From positions 2,108,001-2,172,000 of the forward strand of contig OY970120.1 in the NCBI GenBank assembly GCA_963705885.1: a stretch of DNA of 64,000 bases, read 5' to 3'. The notes under the pieces are model-generated. The model did no database searches. It was not told the DNA's origin and saw nothing but the letters and a program-made list of their open reading frames with translations. The position numbers and the translations under genes are program-made. This document shows positions 41,638 to 53,033 of this stretch, piece after piece. How positions within the stretch are numbered: the first letter of the stretch is position 1; each line of letters opens with the position of its first letter. The stretch comes from MFD01275-c22 sp963705885. Lineage in GTDB: Bacteria > Actinomycetota > Actinomycetes > JACCUZ01.

Positions 41638-42803
41638 AGGCCCGCCACGCCGGCCTGGGCGCGCAGCCGCGCCACGAGGTCGGGCAGCACCTCGAGGAAG
41701 CGCTCGACCTCCGCGTCGGTCGTGCCCCGGCCGAGGGAGACGCGGACGTTGCCGTGCGTCAGCACGCCCATCGCCTCCAGCACATGGCTGGGGCGCAGCG
41801 TGCTCGCGGTGCACGACGACCCCGAGCTGACGGCGAACCCGGCCCGGTCCAGCTCGGTCACGACGGCCTCGCCGTCGACGTAGAGCAGCGAGAACGTCAC
41901 CAGGTGCGGCAGCCGCAGGTCGGGGCTGCCGACGACCTGGACGTCCGGCACCCGCCGCGGCACCTCCGTCCGCACCCGCTCGACCAGTGCCGAGAGCCGG
42001 GGGCCCTCGGTGGCGGACTCCCGCACGACGGCCTCCAGCCCGGCGGCGGCCGCCACCACGGCGGGTACGTTCTCGAAGCCGGGCGCCCGCCCGGCCTCCC
42101 GCTCGTCGGCGGGCAACGGCACCCGCCAGCGCACCCCCTTGCGCACGACCAGCACCCCGACCCCCGCCGGTCCGCCCCACTTGTGCGCGCTGGCGGTCAG
42201 CACCGACCACCCTTCCGGGGTGGGCATCCGGCCGACCGTCTGCGCGGCGTCGACCAGCAGCGGGGCGCCGGCGCGGGCGCAGGCCTCGGCGACCGCGCCC
42301 ACCGGCTGCACCGAGCCGACCTCGTGGTTGGCCGCCTGCAGGGCGGCCAGCGCCGGGACCCCGTCCGGACCGGCGAGCCGGTCGGCGTACGCCCCGGGGT
42401 CGACCCGCCCGGAGCGGTCCACCGGCACCCGCACCACCTGCGCGTCCCGGGCCCGGGACAGATGGTCGGCCGCGTGCAGCACCGACGAGTGCTCGACGGC
42501 GCTCGGCAGGACGCGCAGCGCTCCGCGCGTGCCGGCGGCGAGGCCCAGCAGCCCGAGGTGCACGGCCTGCGTCCCCGACGCCGTGAACGACGTCTCGTCC
42601 GGCCGCGCGCCCAGCAGCGACGCGACGCTCTCGCGCGCCGTGTCGAGCAGCACACGGGCCCGGCGTGCCTCGCGGTAGAGCCGCGCCGGGTCCGCCCACC
42701 CCTGGTCCAGCGCCGCCAGCAGAGCCTCTCGCGCGGCCGGGTGCAGCCGCTCGCCGGAGGCCGCGTCGAAGTGGCTCTGGGGCTGGCCCGACGCGCCGTT
42801 CAC
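41634..42803 (-). CDS. Cysteine desulfurase (NifS/IscS family)
   Basis: A 389-residue PLP enzyme. The PLP lysine is in SAHKWGGPAG, the catalytic Cys in VSSGSSCTASTLRPSHVL, and AANHEVGSVQPV is the substrate/PLP region. FDAASGERLHPAAREALL is the family N-terminus. GTG 42803 lies 7 nt after TACCGT and gives a normal family start; GTG 42824 would add seven residues and place the start before that box. It is coupled to tusA. Confidence 0.93.
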   Translation of the reverse strand: MNGASGQPQSHFDAASGERLHPAAREALLAALDQGWADPARLYREARRARVLLDTARESVASLLGARPDETSFTASGTQAVHLGLLGLAAGTRGALRVLPSAVEHSSVLHAADHLSRARDAQVVRVPVDRSGRVDPGAYADRLAGPDGVPALAALQAANHEVGSVQPVGAVAEACARAGAPLLVDAAQTVGRMPTPEGWSVLTASAHKWGGPAGVGVLVVRKGVRWRVPLPADEREAGRAPGFENVPAVVAAAAGLEAVVRESATEGPRLSALVERVRTEVPRRVPDVQVVGSPDLRLPHLVTFSLLYVDGEAVVTELDRAGFAVSSGSSCTASTLRPSHVLEAMGVLTHGNVRVSLGRGTTDAEVERFLEVLPDLVARLRAQAGVAGL

Positions 42804-42920
42804 GGACACGACGGTAACCGCCACCTCACCGTCGTGAGGAAGGTCGTCTGGAGTAGGGTGCTCAGCGCGTACAGGCCCGCCGGGGAGACGTCGCCGGCAC
42901 GACTTGCGGGAGAGGCAACG

Positions 42921-43711
42921 TTGCGTCCGTCCAGCTCACTGCGACCGCGACCCCCGAGCCCGCGCAGCAGGCTGCTCGTCCTCGGCGGCGTCCTGCTCCT
43001 GACCCTCACCGCGTGCTCGTCCGACGAGCTGCCGACGTTCGCGATGCCCGAGCGCGACGCGACCGACCAGGCACCGCGCATCCTCTCGCTGTGGCAGGGC
43101 TCGTGGATCGCCGCGTTCGCGGTCGGCATCATCACCTGGGCCCTGATCCTGTGGCCGGTCGTCGCCCACCGGCGCAAGCGCGACGCGACCGGCCTGCCGC
43201 CGCAGACGCGCTACAACCTGCCCATCGAGGTCCTCTACACCGTCGTGCCGTTCATCATGATCGCGGTGTTCTTCTACTTCACCGCGCGTGACGAGGACGT
43301 CATCATGCGCACGTCGGCGAACCCCGACCACCGCATCACCGTCACGGGGATCCAGTGGTCCTGGCAGTTCTCCTACGAGACCGACGGCGGGGGCACCACG
43401 ACGGGGACGACCGGCAAGCCGCCCACCCTGGTCCTCCCCGAGGGCGAGAGCGTGCAGTTCAAGCTGGTCTCCGACGACGTCATCCACTCCTTCTGGGTGC
43501 CGGCGTTCCTGTTCAAGATGGACGTCATCCCCGGGCAGGACAACACCTTCGAGATCACGCCCACCAAGCAGGGCACGTTCAAGGGCAAGTGCGCCGAGCT
43601 GTGCGGGCAGGACCACGCGCGCATGCTCTTCGACGTCGAGGTGGTCTCGCCCGCGGAGTTCGACCAAGCCGTCGCCGACCTGGCCGCACGCAACGAGCAG
43701 GGGAGCGCGCA

Positions 43712-43715
<4 letters not shown>
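42921..43715 (+). CDS. ctaC: Cytochrome c oxidase subunit II
   Basis: 264-residue lipoprotein-type subunit II of the aa3 oxidase. Signal peptide with lipobox LTAC (SRLLVLGGVLLLTLTACSSDE), two transmembrane helices, and the binuclear CuA domain with HSFWVPAF and CAELCGQDHARM. The TTG at 42921 with GAGAGG upstream gives the cleanest signal peptide; GTG 42858 is an alternative. It overlaps ctaD by 4 bp. Confidence 0.94.
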
Positions 43716-45432
<1,717 letters not shown>

Positions 45433-45436
<4 letters not shown>

Positions 45437-45828
45437 AGGTCGAGGGCTGGCTCTTCGCGGCGGGGTTCTTCTTCTTCGGGATCGCCGCCGTGATCTACGG
45501 CGTGCTGGCCGAGGAGCCCGTCGGCACGGTGGCGCTGGCGTTCACGGCGGGCCTGGCCTTCCTCATCGGCTACTACCTGCTCTTCACGGCGCGCCGCATC
45601 GACCCGCGTCCCGAGGACAGCCAGTCGGCCGAGATCGAGGAGGGGGCCGGCGAGCTCGGCTTCTACAGCCCGCACAGCTGGTGGCCGCTCCCGTTGGCGT
45701 TCTTCGCCGCCGTCGCCTTCGTCGGCATCACGATCGGCTGGTGGCTGTTCATCATCGGCGCCATCGGCGGCGGCCTGGCGGTCATCGGCCTGGTCTTCGA
45801 GTACTACCGGGGCGAGCCCGCCGCCTGA
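45433..45828 (+). CDS. ctaF: Actinobacterial cytochrome c oxidase subunit IV
   Basis: A 131-residue four-helix membrane subunit: MKVEGWLFAAGFFFFGIAAVIYG, a second helix after EEPVGTVALA, then SPHSWWPLPLAFFAAVAFVG and a last helix ending FEYYRGE. This matches the small subunit found in actinobacterial aa3 oxidases. It is coupled to ctaD. Confidence 0.92.
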
Positions 45829-45848
45829 CGCGCCCGCCGCCCGGCCGA

Positions 45849-45872
45849 AATGATCACGTGGGCGTGATCATT
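45849..45872. terminator. Inverted repeat downstream of ctaF
   Basis: A 10-bp perfect stem (AATGATCACG / CGTGATCATT) with a TGGG loop, 21 bp after the ctaF stop. It is a candidate terminator. It shares the TGATCA core with the dispersed repeat family but not the rest. The other bases up to 46126 show no gene. Confidence 0.55.
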
Positions 45873-46126
45873 GCTGCCCGGGCGCGGCGAATTCGTCGCG
45901 GTCGGGCGTCATTCGGCGCGCTCGGGCTCGCCCGGACCGCGTACAGGTCCCGGTTCGTGACCGGCCGGGCTCAGTTGAGGCCCTCGACTTGCCGATTCGT
46001 TATGTGACGAGCGCGCCGCCAGGTGGACGCCTGACGGGGCAACTTGTCACACTGCTGACGCGTCTTCCTCGTCAGGAGTCGGCGCGGACGAGGCGGACCC
46101 AGGAGCTGGGGGATCGGGGCGGGACA

Positions 46127-47323
46127 GTGGTGCGTACGAGCGCGTGGCGCGCGGGAGGCGTCGTGGTGGCTGCGGCCGCGCTGCTGGTGGCCACCGGATG
46201 CACGCCCACCAACCAGGGGTCACCGGCCGCGAAGGCCGCCGTCGATGCGGTCCAGGAGCCTCCTGCCCCGCAGGCAGTGATCGCCGTGGAGCCCGCGTCG
46301 GCGAGCACCGATGTCGCGCCGGGCGAGCCGGTCACGGTCACGGTCACCGACGGGACCCTCACGGCCGTCACCCTCGCCGACGCCCGCAGCGAGCGCGTCC
46401 TGGACGGCGCCATGGGCGCCGACGGGCGGACCTGGACCTCGGCCGCACCGCTGAAGGTCGCCAAGCACTACCGGCTCAGCGCCACCGCCGAGGACGCCCA
46501 GGGCCGGGTCAGCGAGCGGACGGCGTTCTTCGCCACGGTCACGCCCCGCAAGGAGCTCGAGACCTACATCTCGCCCCTCGACGGCCAGAACGTCGGTGTG
46601 GGCATGCCCGTCGTCGTGCGCTTCAGCAGCCCGGTCAAGGACCGTGCCGCCGTCGAGCAGGCGCTCACCGTCGAGACGTCCAAGCCGATCGTCGGCTCCT
46701 GGAGCTGGACGGGCGACGAGGAGGTGCACTTCCGGCCCAAGCAGTACTGGCCGGCCTACACCGACGTCACCGTGAACGTGGACCTCAAGGGCGTGGACGC
46801 CGGCCGCGGCGTGTGGGGCCTCGAGGACCGTACGGTCAAGTTCCGCACCGGCTCCTCGATCGTCAGCGTGGTCGACGTGGACAAGCGCACGCTCACCGTG
46901 CGGCGCAACGGCAAGGTCACCCGGGTCATCCCGGTGACCACGGGCAAGTCCGGCTTCCTGACCCGCAACGGCATCAAGGTCATCCTGGAGAAGCACCAGC
47001 TCAAGGTGATGGACGCCACCACGATCGGCATCAGCCAGGGCGACCCGGAGTACTACCGCCTCGACGTGCCCTACGCGATGCGTGTGACCTGGAGCGGCGA
47101 GTTCGTCCACGCGGCGCCGTGGTCGGTCGGGTCGCAGGGCCGGGCCAACGTCAGCCACGGCTGCGTCGGCATGAGCCCGTCCAACGCGATCTGGCTCTAC
47201 AACCAGAGCAGCGTCGGCGACGTCGTCGAGGTCGTCGGGTCGCCGCGCACCCTCGAGCCGGGCAACGGCTACACCGACTGGAACGTCTCCTGGAGCGACT
47301 GGACGGCCGGCAGCGCCCTCTGA
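46127..47323 (+). CDS. L,D-transpeptidase lipoprotein
   Basis: 398 residues. Signal peptide with lipobox (ALLVATGC), an immunoglobulin-like domain pair (about 60-240, with TYISPLDGQNVGVGMPV) and a YkuD catalytic domain ending in SHGCVGMSP (catalytic Cys346, preceded by the His). This layout is that of actinobacterial Ldt enzymes making 3-3 peptidoglycan crosslinks. GTG 46127 has GGGGCGGG upstream; an adjacent GTG at 46130 is equivalent. Confidence 0.92.
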   Translation: MVRTSAWRAGGVVVAAAALLVATGCTPTNQGSPAAKAAVDAVQEPPAPQAVIAVEPASASTDVAPGEPVTVTVTDGTLTAVTLADARSERVLDGAMGADGRTWTSAAPLKVAKHYRLSATAEDAQGRVSERTAFFATVTPRKELETYISPLDGQNVGVGMPVVVRFSSPVKDRAAVEQALTVETSKPIVGSWSWTGDEEVHFRPKQYWPAYTDVTVNVDLKGVDAGRGVWGLEDRTVKFRTGSSIVSVVDVDKRTLTVRRNGKVTRVIPVTTGKSGFLTRNGIKVILEKHQLKVMDATTIGISQGDPEYYRLDVPYAMRVTWSGEFVHAAPWSVGSQGRANVSHGCVGMSPSNAIWLYNQSSVGDVVEVVGSPRTLEPGNGYTDWNVSWSDWTAGSAL

Positions 47324-47371
47324 CCTGCCCGAGAGGTGCATCCGGAGCGCCCCGGGGGAAGTAAGACGGTC

Positions 47372-48739
47372 GTGAGCTCCGTCGCGATCGCCGTCCTGAC
47401 CCGTGACCTGCGCGTGCACGACAGCCCCGTGCTGTCGGCGGCGGCCTCCGACGCCGACGCGGTGGTGCCGCTGTTCGTGCTCGACGACGCGATCCTCGCC
47501 TCGGCCTACAACCGGCCCAACCGGGCGCGGTTCCTGCTCGAGTGCCTCCGCGACCTCGACGGCTCGCTGCGCGACCGGGGAGCGGGCCTGGTGGTGCGCC
47601 GCGGTGCGTGGGCGCACGAGGTCGCCGCGGTGGCCCGGGAGACGTCGGCCGAGGTCGTGCACGTCGCCGGCGACGTCAGCGGCTACTCGGTCCGCCGGCT
47701 CGGCGCTCTCCGCGACGAGCTGGGCGAGGACGTACGCCTCGAGGTGCACGACGACGCGCTCCTCGTGGTGCCTCCCGGCGAGGTCGCGGCCAGCGGCAAG
47801 GACCACATGTCGGTGTTCACGCCCTACTTCCGCAGGTGGGAGAGGCAGCCCGTGCGCGAGCCGTCGCCGACACCTCGCTCCCTGACCTTGCCGCGCATCG
47901 CCAAGGGCCGGGTGCCGGCGGCGGAGGACATCGCGCCCGGGCGGCCGTCGCCGGACCTGGCGCCGGGTGGCGAGACCGCGGCGCGCCGACGCATGTCGTC
48001 ATGGCTGCGCAACGGTCTCGAGGCCTACACCGACGACCACGACGCACTGGGCAACGACAACACCTCGCGCCTGTCGCCGTACCTGCACTTCGGGTGCCTG
48101 TCGCCCGTCGAGCTGGTGCGCCGGGCACGCGAGCACCCCGGCGCGGCGGCCGACGCGTTCGTCCGGCAGGTCGCCTGGCGTGACTTCCACCACCAGGTGC
48201 TGGCGTCACGACCGGACGCCACCCGGCGCGACTACCGGCCGCGCGGGGACCGGTGGCACAGCAGCGGCGAGGAGCTCGAGGCCTGGAAGGCCGGGCGCAC
48301 GGGCTACCCGGTGGTCGACGCGGGGATGCGCCAGCTCGCCCGTGAGGGCTGGATGCACAACCGGGCACGACTCATCGTCGGCCACTTCCTGTGCAAGACC
48401 CTCTACATCGACTGGCGCGAGGGCGCCCAGCACTTCGTCGACCTGCTGCTCGACGCCGACGTCGCGAACAACACGATGAACTGGCAGTGGGTCGCCGGGA
48501 CGGGCACCGACAGCCGGTTCAACCGCACCTACAACATCGTGCTGCAGGCGCGCCGCCACGACCCCCGGGGGGCGTACGTCCGCCGCTACGTCGAGGAGCT
48601 CTCAGACCTCGACGACGCGTACGTCCACGAGCCCTGGCTGCTGCCCGAGGAGGAGTTCGCGGCGCTGGGCTACCCGGCGCCGATCGTGGACCAGGACGAG
48701 GCCAAGGACCGGCTGCGCCGCGGCCGCCCCTCAGCCTGA
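47372..48739 (+). CDS. phrB: Deoxyribodipyrimidine photolyase / cryptochrome family
   Basis: A 455-residue FAD protein of the CPD photolyase class I group. N-terminal alpha/beta (antenna) domain VAIAVLTRDLRVHDSPVL; C-terminal FAD domain with LSPYLHFGCLSP, MHNRARLIVGHFLCK and NNTMNWQWVAGTGTD. It repairs UV dimers with light. The residues after the antenna domain and the tail DEAKDRLRRG fit class I photolyases. GTG 47372 with GGGGGAA upstream. Repair versus photoreceptor role is not separable by eye. Confidence 0.93.
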   Translation: MSSVAIAVLTRDLRVHDSPVLSAAASDADAVVPLFVLDDAILASAYNRPNRARFLLECLRDLDGSLRDRGAGLVVRRGAWAHEVAAVARETSAEVVHVAGDVSGYSVRRLGALRDELGEDVRLEVHDDALLVVPPGEVAASGKDHMSVFTPYFRRWERQPVREPSPTPRSLTLPRIAKGRVPAAEDIAPGRPSPDLAPGGETAARRRMSSWLRNGLEAYTDDHDALGNDNTSRLSPYLHFGCLSPVELVRRAREHPGAAADAFVRQVAWRDFHHQVLASRPDATRRDYRPRGDRWHSSGEELEAWKAGRTGYPVVDAGMRQLAREGWMHNRARLIVGHFLCKTLYIDWREGAQHFVDLLLDADVANNTMNWQWVAGTGTDSRFNRTYNIVLQARRHDPRGAYVRRYVEELSDLDDAYVHEPWLLPEEEFAALGYPAPIVDQDEAKDRLRRGRPSA

Positions 48740-48765
48740 CCTCTCCCGGAGGGGGCACGGCCGGG

Positions 48766-50271
48766 TCAGGTGGGGGGCTGGTGCACGGGCTCGCCGCGCT
48801 CCAGGGCCTCCGCGGCGTTCCCGATGTTCCGGGCCATGCTGCCGAACACGATGCCGTGGAACGGCGCGACCGACCACCAGTACACGTGCCCGAAGAGCCC
48901 CTTGGGGTGGAACAGCGCGCGCTGATGGTAGACGGAGCGGCCCGGGCGGTCGGGGTCGGTCTCGACCGCGAGCTCGAGCCAGGCCAGGCCCGGCAGGCGC
49001 ATCTCGGCGCGCAGCCTCAGCAGGGTGCCCTCGTCCCGCGTCTCGACCCGCCAGAAGTCGACGCTCTCGCCGACGTAGACCCGCTCCGGGTCGCGGCGGC
49101 CACGCCGGAGCCCCACGCCGCCGACGAAGCGGTCCAGGATGCCCCGCACGCGCCAGGCGAGCGGGAAGGAGTACCAGCCGTGGTCCCCGCCGATGCCCTC
49201 GACGACCCGCCACAGCGAGGCGGAGGACGCGTCGACCTCGCGGCTCCGCCGGTCCTCGTAGAGGCTCCCGCCGGCCCAGTCGGGGTCGGTGGGCAACGGG
49301 TCGCTCGGGGCGCCGGGAAGGGAAGCGGTGGACCACCGGGTGGAGACGTCGGCGTCCCGGACCCGCTGCAGCGCCATCTCGACGGAGCGGTCGAAGCCGA
49401 GGAGGCCCTCGGGCGGGTCGGGGACGTACTGCGCGATGTCGTGCTCGGTCGTCACCACCGTGTTGACCAGCGAGTCGACCAGGGGTCTCGCGATGGAGTT
49501 GGGGACGGGGGTGACCAGGCCGACCCAGTGGCTGGACAGGCTCGGCGTGAGGACCGGCACGGGCACGATGATGCGCTGGCGGAGCCCGGCCACCCGGGCG
49601 TAGCGCTGCATCATCTCGCGGTAGGTCAGGATGTCCGGGCCGCCGATGTCGAACGTACGCGACACCTCCGCGGGCAGCTCGGCGCAGGCCACGAGGTAGC
49701 GCAGCACGTCGCGGATGGCGATCGGCTGGATGCGGCTGGACACCCAGCGCGGCGTGATCATCGCGGGGAGGCGCTCGGTGAGGTGGCGCAGCATCTCGAA
49801 CGACGCCGAACCCGACCCGAGGATCACCGCGGCCCGCAGCACCGCGGTGGGAACCCCGGACGCGAGCAGGATCTCGCCGACCTCCTGCCGCGACCGCAGG
49901 TGTGCGGAGAGCACCTCGTCCGCGGGGGCCAGGCCACCGAGGTAGACGATGCGCCCCACCCCGGCCTTGGCCGCGGCGGCGCCGAAGTTGGTGGAGTTCT
50001 CGCGGTCGATCTGCTCGAAGCCGGCGGTTCCCAGCGCGTGGATGAGGAAGTAGGCCACGTCGACGTCCGCCATGGCGTCGACCAGCGAGGCCTGGTCGGA
50101 GGCGTCGGCCCGGACAGCCTCCACGTCGCCGGCCCAGGGGCGGTCACGCAGGCTCTCGGGGTGTCGGGCCATGACCCGCACCCGGTGGCCGGCGGAGAGC
50201 AGCTCGGGGACCAGCCGGCCGCCGATGTACCCGGTCGCGCCGCTGACCAGGCAGAGCCTCCCGGCGGTCAG
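48766..50271 (-). CDS. Atypical SDR with C-terminal DUF2867
   Basis: 501 residues. The N-terminal part is a Rossmann fold (LVSGATGYIGGRLVPELL, VYLGGLAPADEVLSAHLRSR) of the atypical SDR5-type. About residues 340-500 match DUF2867 (START-like; DFWRVETRDEGTLLRLRAEM, HPKGLFGHVYWW). The frame has no ATG, GTG or TTG near the domain start. The likely start is CTG at 50271, overlapping the qcrB stop as CTGA; a second CTG at 50250 has GGGAGG six bases upstream. Confidence 0.82.
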   Translation of the reverse strand: MTAGRLCLVSGATGYIGGRLVPELLSAGHRVRVMARHPESLRDRPWAGDVEAVRADASDQASLVDAMADVDVAYFLIHALGTAGFEQIDRENSTNFGAAAAKAGVGRIVYLGGLAPADEVLSAHLRSRQEVGEILLASGVPTAVLRAAVILGSGSASFEMLRHLTERLPAMITPRWVSSRIQPIAIRDVLRYLVACAELPAEVSRTFDIGGPDILTYREMMQRYARVAGLRQRIIVPVPVLTPSLSSHWVGLVTPVPNSIARPLVDSLVNTVVTTEHDIAQYVPDPPEGLLGFDRSVEMALQRVRDADVSTRWSTASLPGAPSDPLPTDPDWAGGSLYEDRRSREVDASSASLWRVVEGIGGDHGWYSFPLAWRVRGILDRFVGGVGLRRGRRDPERVYVGESVDFWRVETRDEGTLLRLRAEMRLPGLAWLELAVETDPDRPGRSVYHQRALFHPKGLFGHVYWWSVAPFHGIVFGSMARNIGNAAEALERGEPVHQPPT

Positions 50272-51866
50272 TGGTGCCCGCTGCTCTCGAGCTCGCGGAC
50301 CTCGTCGGGCGTCGGCGGCTCGACCCGGTCCTCGAAGTAGAAGCGGGACACCCTGGCACGCACCTTGGCCGCGAGGAGCCGGCGGCGCGGCACCCCGTTG
50401 GCGTCGGTGACCGGGCCCACCTCGGCGGGCCGGCGCACGGTGTGCTGGGTCAGCTCCCACTTGCGGGCGTCGGAGATCGGCTCGTGGACCTCGATCATCT
50501 CGCCGTGCGGGAGCCGCACGATGCGGCCGGTCTCGCGGCCGTGCAGGACCAGTTCGCGGTCACGACGCTGCAGGCCGAGGCAGATCCGCTTGGTCACGAG
50601 GTAGGCAACGGGCGGCAGCACGAACACCAGGACGCGGAACGCCCAGGTGATCGCGTTGATCGAGAGGTCGAACGTCGTCGCCAGGAGGTCGTTGGCACCG
50701 CCGGCGAGGAAGATGAGCCAGGTGGTGATCGCCATGACGCCCAGGCCGGTGCGGGTGGGCACGTTGCGCGGGCGGTCGAGCAGGTGGTGCTCGCGGTTGT
50801 CACCGGTGACCCAGCGCTCGATCATCGGGTAGATCGCCATGGGCGTGAACATCAGGCCGGGGATGATCAGGGCCGGCACGAGCACGTTCATCGGCACGGT
50901 GAACCCGAACGCCGCGATCTCCCACGCGGGGAACAGCCGCAGCGTGCCCTCGAGGAAGCCCATGTACCAGTCGGGTTGGGAGCCCGCCGAGATCTCGCCC
51001 GGGTTGTAGGGCCCGAAGAGCCACACGGGGTTGATCGTGGCGAACGCCGACAGGAGCACCGTGACGCCGAAGGTGATGAAGAAGAAGCCGCCGGCCTTGG
51101 CCATGTAGACCGGGAAGAACGGGTAGCCCACCGCGTTCGTCTCGGTACGCCCGGGCAGGGGGTACTGCGTGTGCTTCTGGTACCAGACCAGCATGACGTG
51201 CACGGTGATCAAGGCCAGGAAGACGCCGGGCAGCAGCAGCACGTGGGCCGTGAACAGCCGGGGGATGATGTCCTCGCCGGGGAACTCGCCGCCGAAGAGG
51301 AAGAACGAGAGGTAGGTCCCCACGACCGGCAGGGACAGGAGCACGCCCTCGGTGATGCGCAGCCCGGTGCCCGAGAGCAGGTCGTCGGGCAGCGAGTAGC
51401 CGGCGAGGCCCTCGACGAAGCTCAGCGTCAGCAGGAGGAAGCCGAGGATCCAGTTCGTCTCGCGCGGCTTGCGGAACCCGCCGGTGAAGAACACCCGGGC
51501 CATGTGCACGACCATCGCCGCGACGAAGATCAGAGCCGCCCAGTGGTGGATCTGGCGGATGATCAGGCCGCCCCGGACGTCGAAGGAGATCTCCAGGGTC
51601 GAGGCGTAGGCCTCGGACATCTCCAGGCCGTGCAGCGGGACGTAGGAGCCCTGGTAGACGACCTCCATGTGGCTGGGCTTGAACCACAGCGTGAGGAAGG
51701 TGCCGGTGAGCAGCAGGATGATGAAGCTGTAGAGCGCGATCTCGCCGAGCATGAACGACCAGTGGTCGGGGAAGATCTTGCGCGCGCTGCGCTTGACGAA
51801 GTTCGCCGAGCCGAACCGCTCGTCGATCTCGTTGGCGGCCTTGCCGGCCATCTGCTCGAGCGCCAT
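50268..51866 (-). CDS. qcrB: Cytochrome bc1 complex, cytochrome b subunit
   Basis: 532 residues. Membrane subunit of the actinobacterial bcc complex that oxidises menaquinol. Helices carry the heme b histidines (IRQIHHWAALIFVAAMVVHM, then FTAHVLLLPGVFLALITVHVML). It has the PEWY-like Qo region and a C-terminal extension typical of actinobacteria. ATG 51866 is 2 bp from the qcrA stop; the operon order is ctaE-qcrC-qcrA-qcrB. Confidence 0.96.
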   Translation of the reverse strand: MALEQMAGKAANEIDERFGSANFVKRSARKIFPDHWSFMLGEIALYSFIILLLTGTFLTLWFKPSHMEVVYQGSYVPLHGLEMSEAYASTLEISFDVRGGLIIRQIHHWAALIFVAAMVVHMARVFFTGGFRKPRETNWILGFLLLTLSFVEGLAGYSLPDDLLSGTGLRITEGVLLSLPVVGTYLSFFLFGGEFPGEDIIPRLFTAHVLLLPGVFLALITVHVMLVWYQKHTQYPLPGRTETNAVGYPFFPVYMAKAGGFFFITFGVTVLLSAFATINPVWLFGPYNPGEISAGSQPDWYMGFLEGTLRLFPAWEIAAFGFTVPMNVLVPALIIPGLMFTPMAIYPMIERWVTGDNREHHLLDRPRNVPTRTGLGVMAITTWLIFLAGGANDLLATTFDLSINAITWAFRVLVFVLPPVAYLVTKRICLGLQRRDRELVLHGRETGRIVRLPHGEMIEVHEPISDARKWELTQHTVRRPAEVGPVTDANGVPRRRLLAAKVRARVSRFYFEDRVEPPTPDEVRELESSGHH

Positions 51867-51868
51867 GC

Positions 51869-52984
51869 CTAGCCTCGTTCCCAGTAGCTCGGTCCGATGG
51901 GCTCCTGGAAGTCGTCCCGCGACACCAGGTAGCCCTCACCGTCCACGGCGAGCGGCAGCTGAGGCAGGGGTCGGGCCGCCGGGCCGAAGATCACTTCACA
52001 GTCGCGCGTCACGTCGAAGGTCGACTGGTGGCACGGGCACAGCAGGTGGTGCGTCTGCTGCTCGTAGAGGCCGACCGGGCAGCCGACGTGCGTGCAGATC
52101 TTGCTGTAGGCGACGATGCCGTCGACGGCCCAGTCGCGCTCCTTCTGGCTGAGGATCTCGTCGGGCTCGAGCCGGATGACCAGCGTCGTCGCCTTTGCCT
52201 TCTCCTCGAGGGGGTGCTCGGACTCGTTGATGCCCTCGGGCTGCACGTGGATGACCGTGCCGATCGGGATCTCGGCGGCCTTGATCGGCCGGCCGGTCGG
52301 GTCGGTGACGAGGCGCCGCCCGGCCTTCCACCAGGTGCCGGTCCGGCTCGCGCCGGGGAGCGGGCCGAGGTCACGCAGCGGGATGATCGCGAGCAGGCCG
52401 AGCGGGGCGAGGGCGCCGAGAAGGCTGTTGCGGATCAGCTTGCGGCGTCCGAGCCCGGCACCCGCCGCGCCCTCCTTCATCAGGGCGACCGCCTCGGCGC
52501 GGTCCTCGTCGCTGGAGCGCATCGGCTTGCGCTCGGACACGACCTCGTCGTCGGGCATGAGCGTCTTGGCCCAGTGGATGGCCCCGGCGCCGATGCAGAA
52601 CAGCGCGAGGCCCAGGCCGAGGCCGAGCAGCTTGGTCGACAGCCCGACCCGTTCGAGCATCTCGGTGCCCTCGAACTCGGTGGGCTTGATCGCGAAGTAG
52701 GCGACGATGAACAGCAGCGTCCCCAGCGTGGACAGCCCGAACAGGGCAGCCACCTCGCGCTCGCGGCGCTGCGCGGCCTTCGGGTCGACGTCGGACCGAC
52801 GGTAGACGTGCGCCGGGAGCCCGGGGTTGTCGAAGCGCCGCTCGACCTCCGCGCCCGCACCCGCTCCGCCGTGTCCGTCGGGCCCGGCGATGGCGTCGTG
52901 CGAAGAGCCCGTCGCGGTCGAGGGAGAGGCCTGCACGTCCCTACTACCTCCGTCGGGTCCGTCGTGGATGCGCTGGTCGCTCAT
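51869..52984 (-). CDS. qcrA: Rieske iron-sulfur protein of the bcc complex
   Basis: 371 residues with three N-terminal transmembrane segments (actinobacterial-type) and a C-terminal Rieske domain: CTHVGCPVG and CPCHQSTFD supply the two Cys and two His of the [2Fe-2S] cluster. The N-terminal 60 residues are hydrophilic and Ser/Gly-rich. Passes electrons from QcrB to the diheme cytochrome QcrC. ATG start, 49 bp downstream of qcrC. Confidence 0.96.
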   Translation of the reverse strand: MSDQRIHDGPDGGSRDVQASPSTATGSSHDAIAGPDGHGGAGAGAEVERRFDNPGLPAHVYRRSDVDPKAAQRREREVAALFGLSTLGTLLFIVAYFAIKPTEFEGTEMLERVGLSTKLLGLGLGLALFCIGAGAIHWAKTLMPDDEVVSERKPMRSSDEDRAEAVALMKEGAAGAGLGRRKLIRNSLLGALAPLGLLAIIPLRDLGPLPGASRTGTWWKAGRRLVTDPTGRPIKAAEIPIGTVIHVQPEGINESEHPLEEKAKATTLVIRLEPDEILSQKERDWAVDGIVAYSKICTHVGCPVGLYEQQTHHLLCPCHQSTFDVTRDCEVIFGPAARPLPQLPLAVDGEGYLVSRDDFQEPIGPSYWERG

Positions 52985-53033
52985 CGAGGCCCCCGCAGGA
53001 TCGCGAGCGGAGCGAGTGATCGTGTGGGGTGAC

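Noticed and set aside
45829..46126. Additional gene between ctaF and the L,D-transpeptidase
   Set aside because: The transpeptidase frame is open upstream to 45989, but the signal peptide and lipobox place the start at 46127. Only the hairpin at 45849 stands out.
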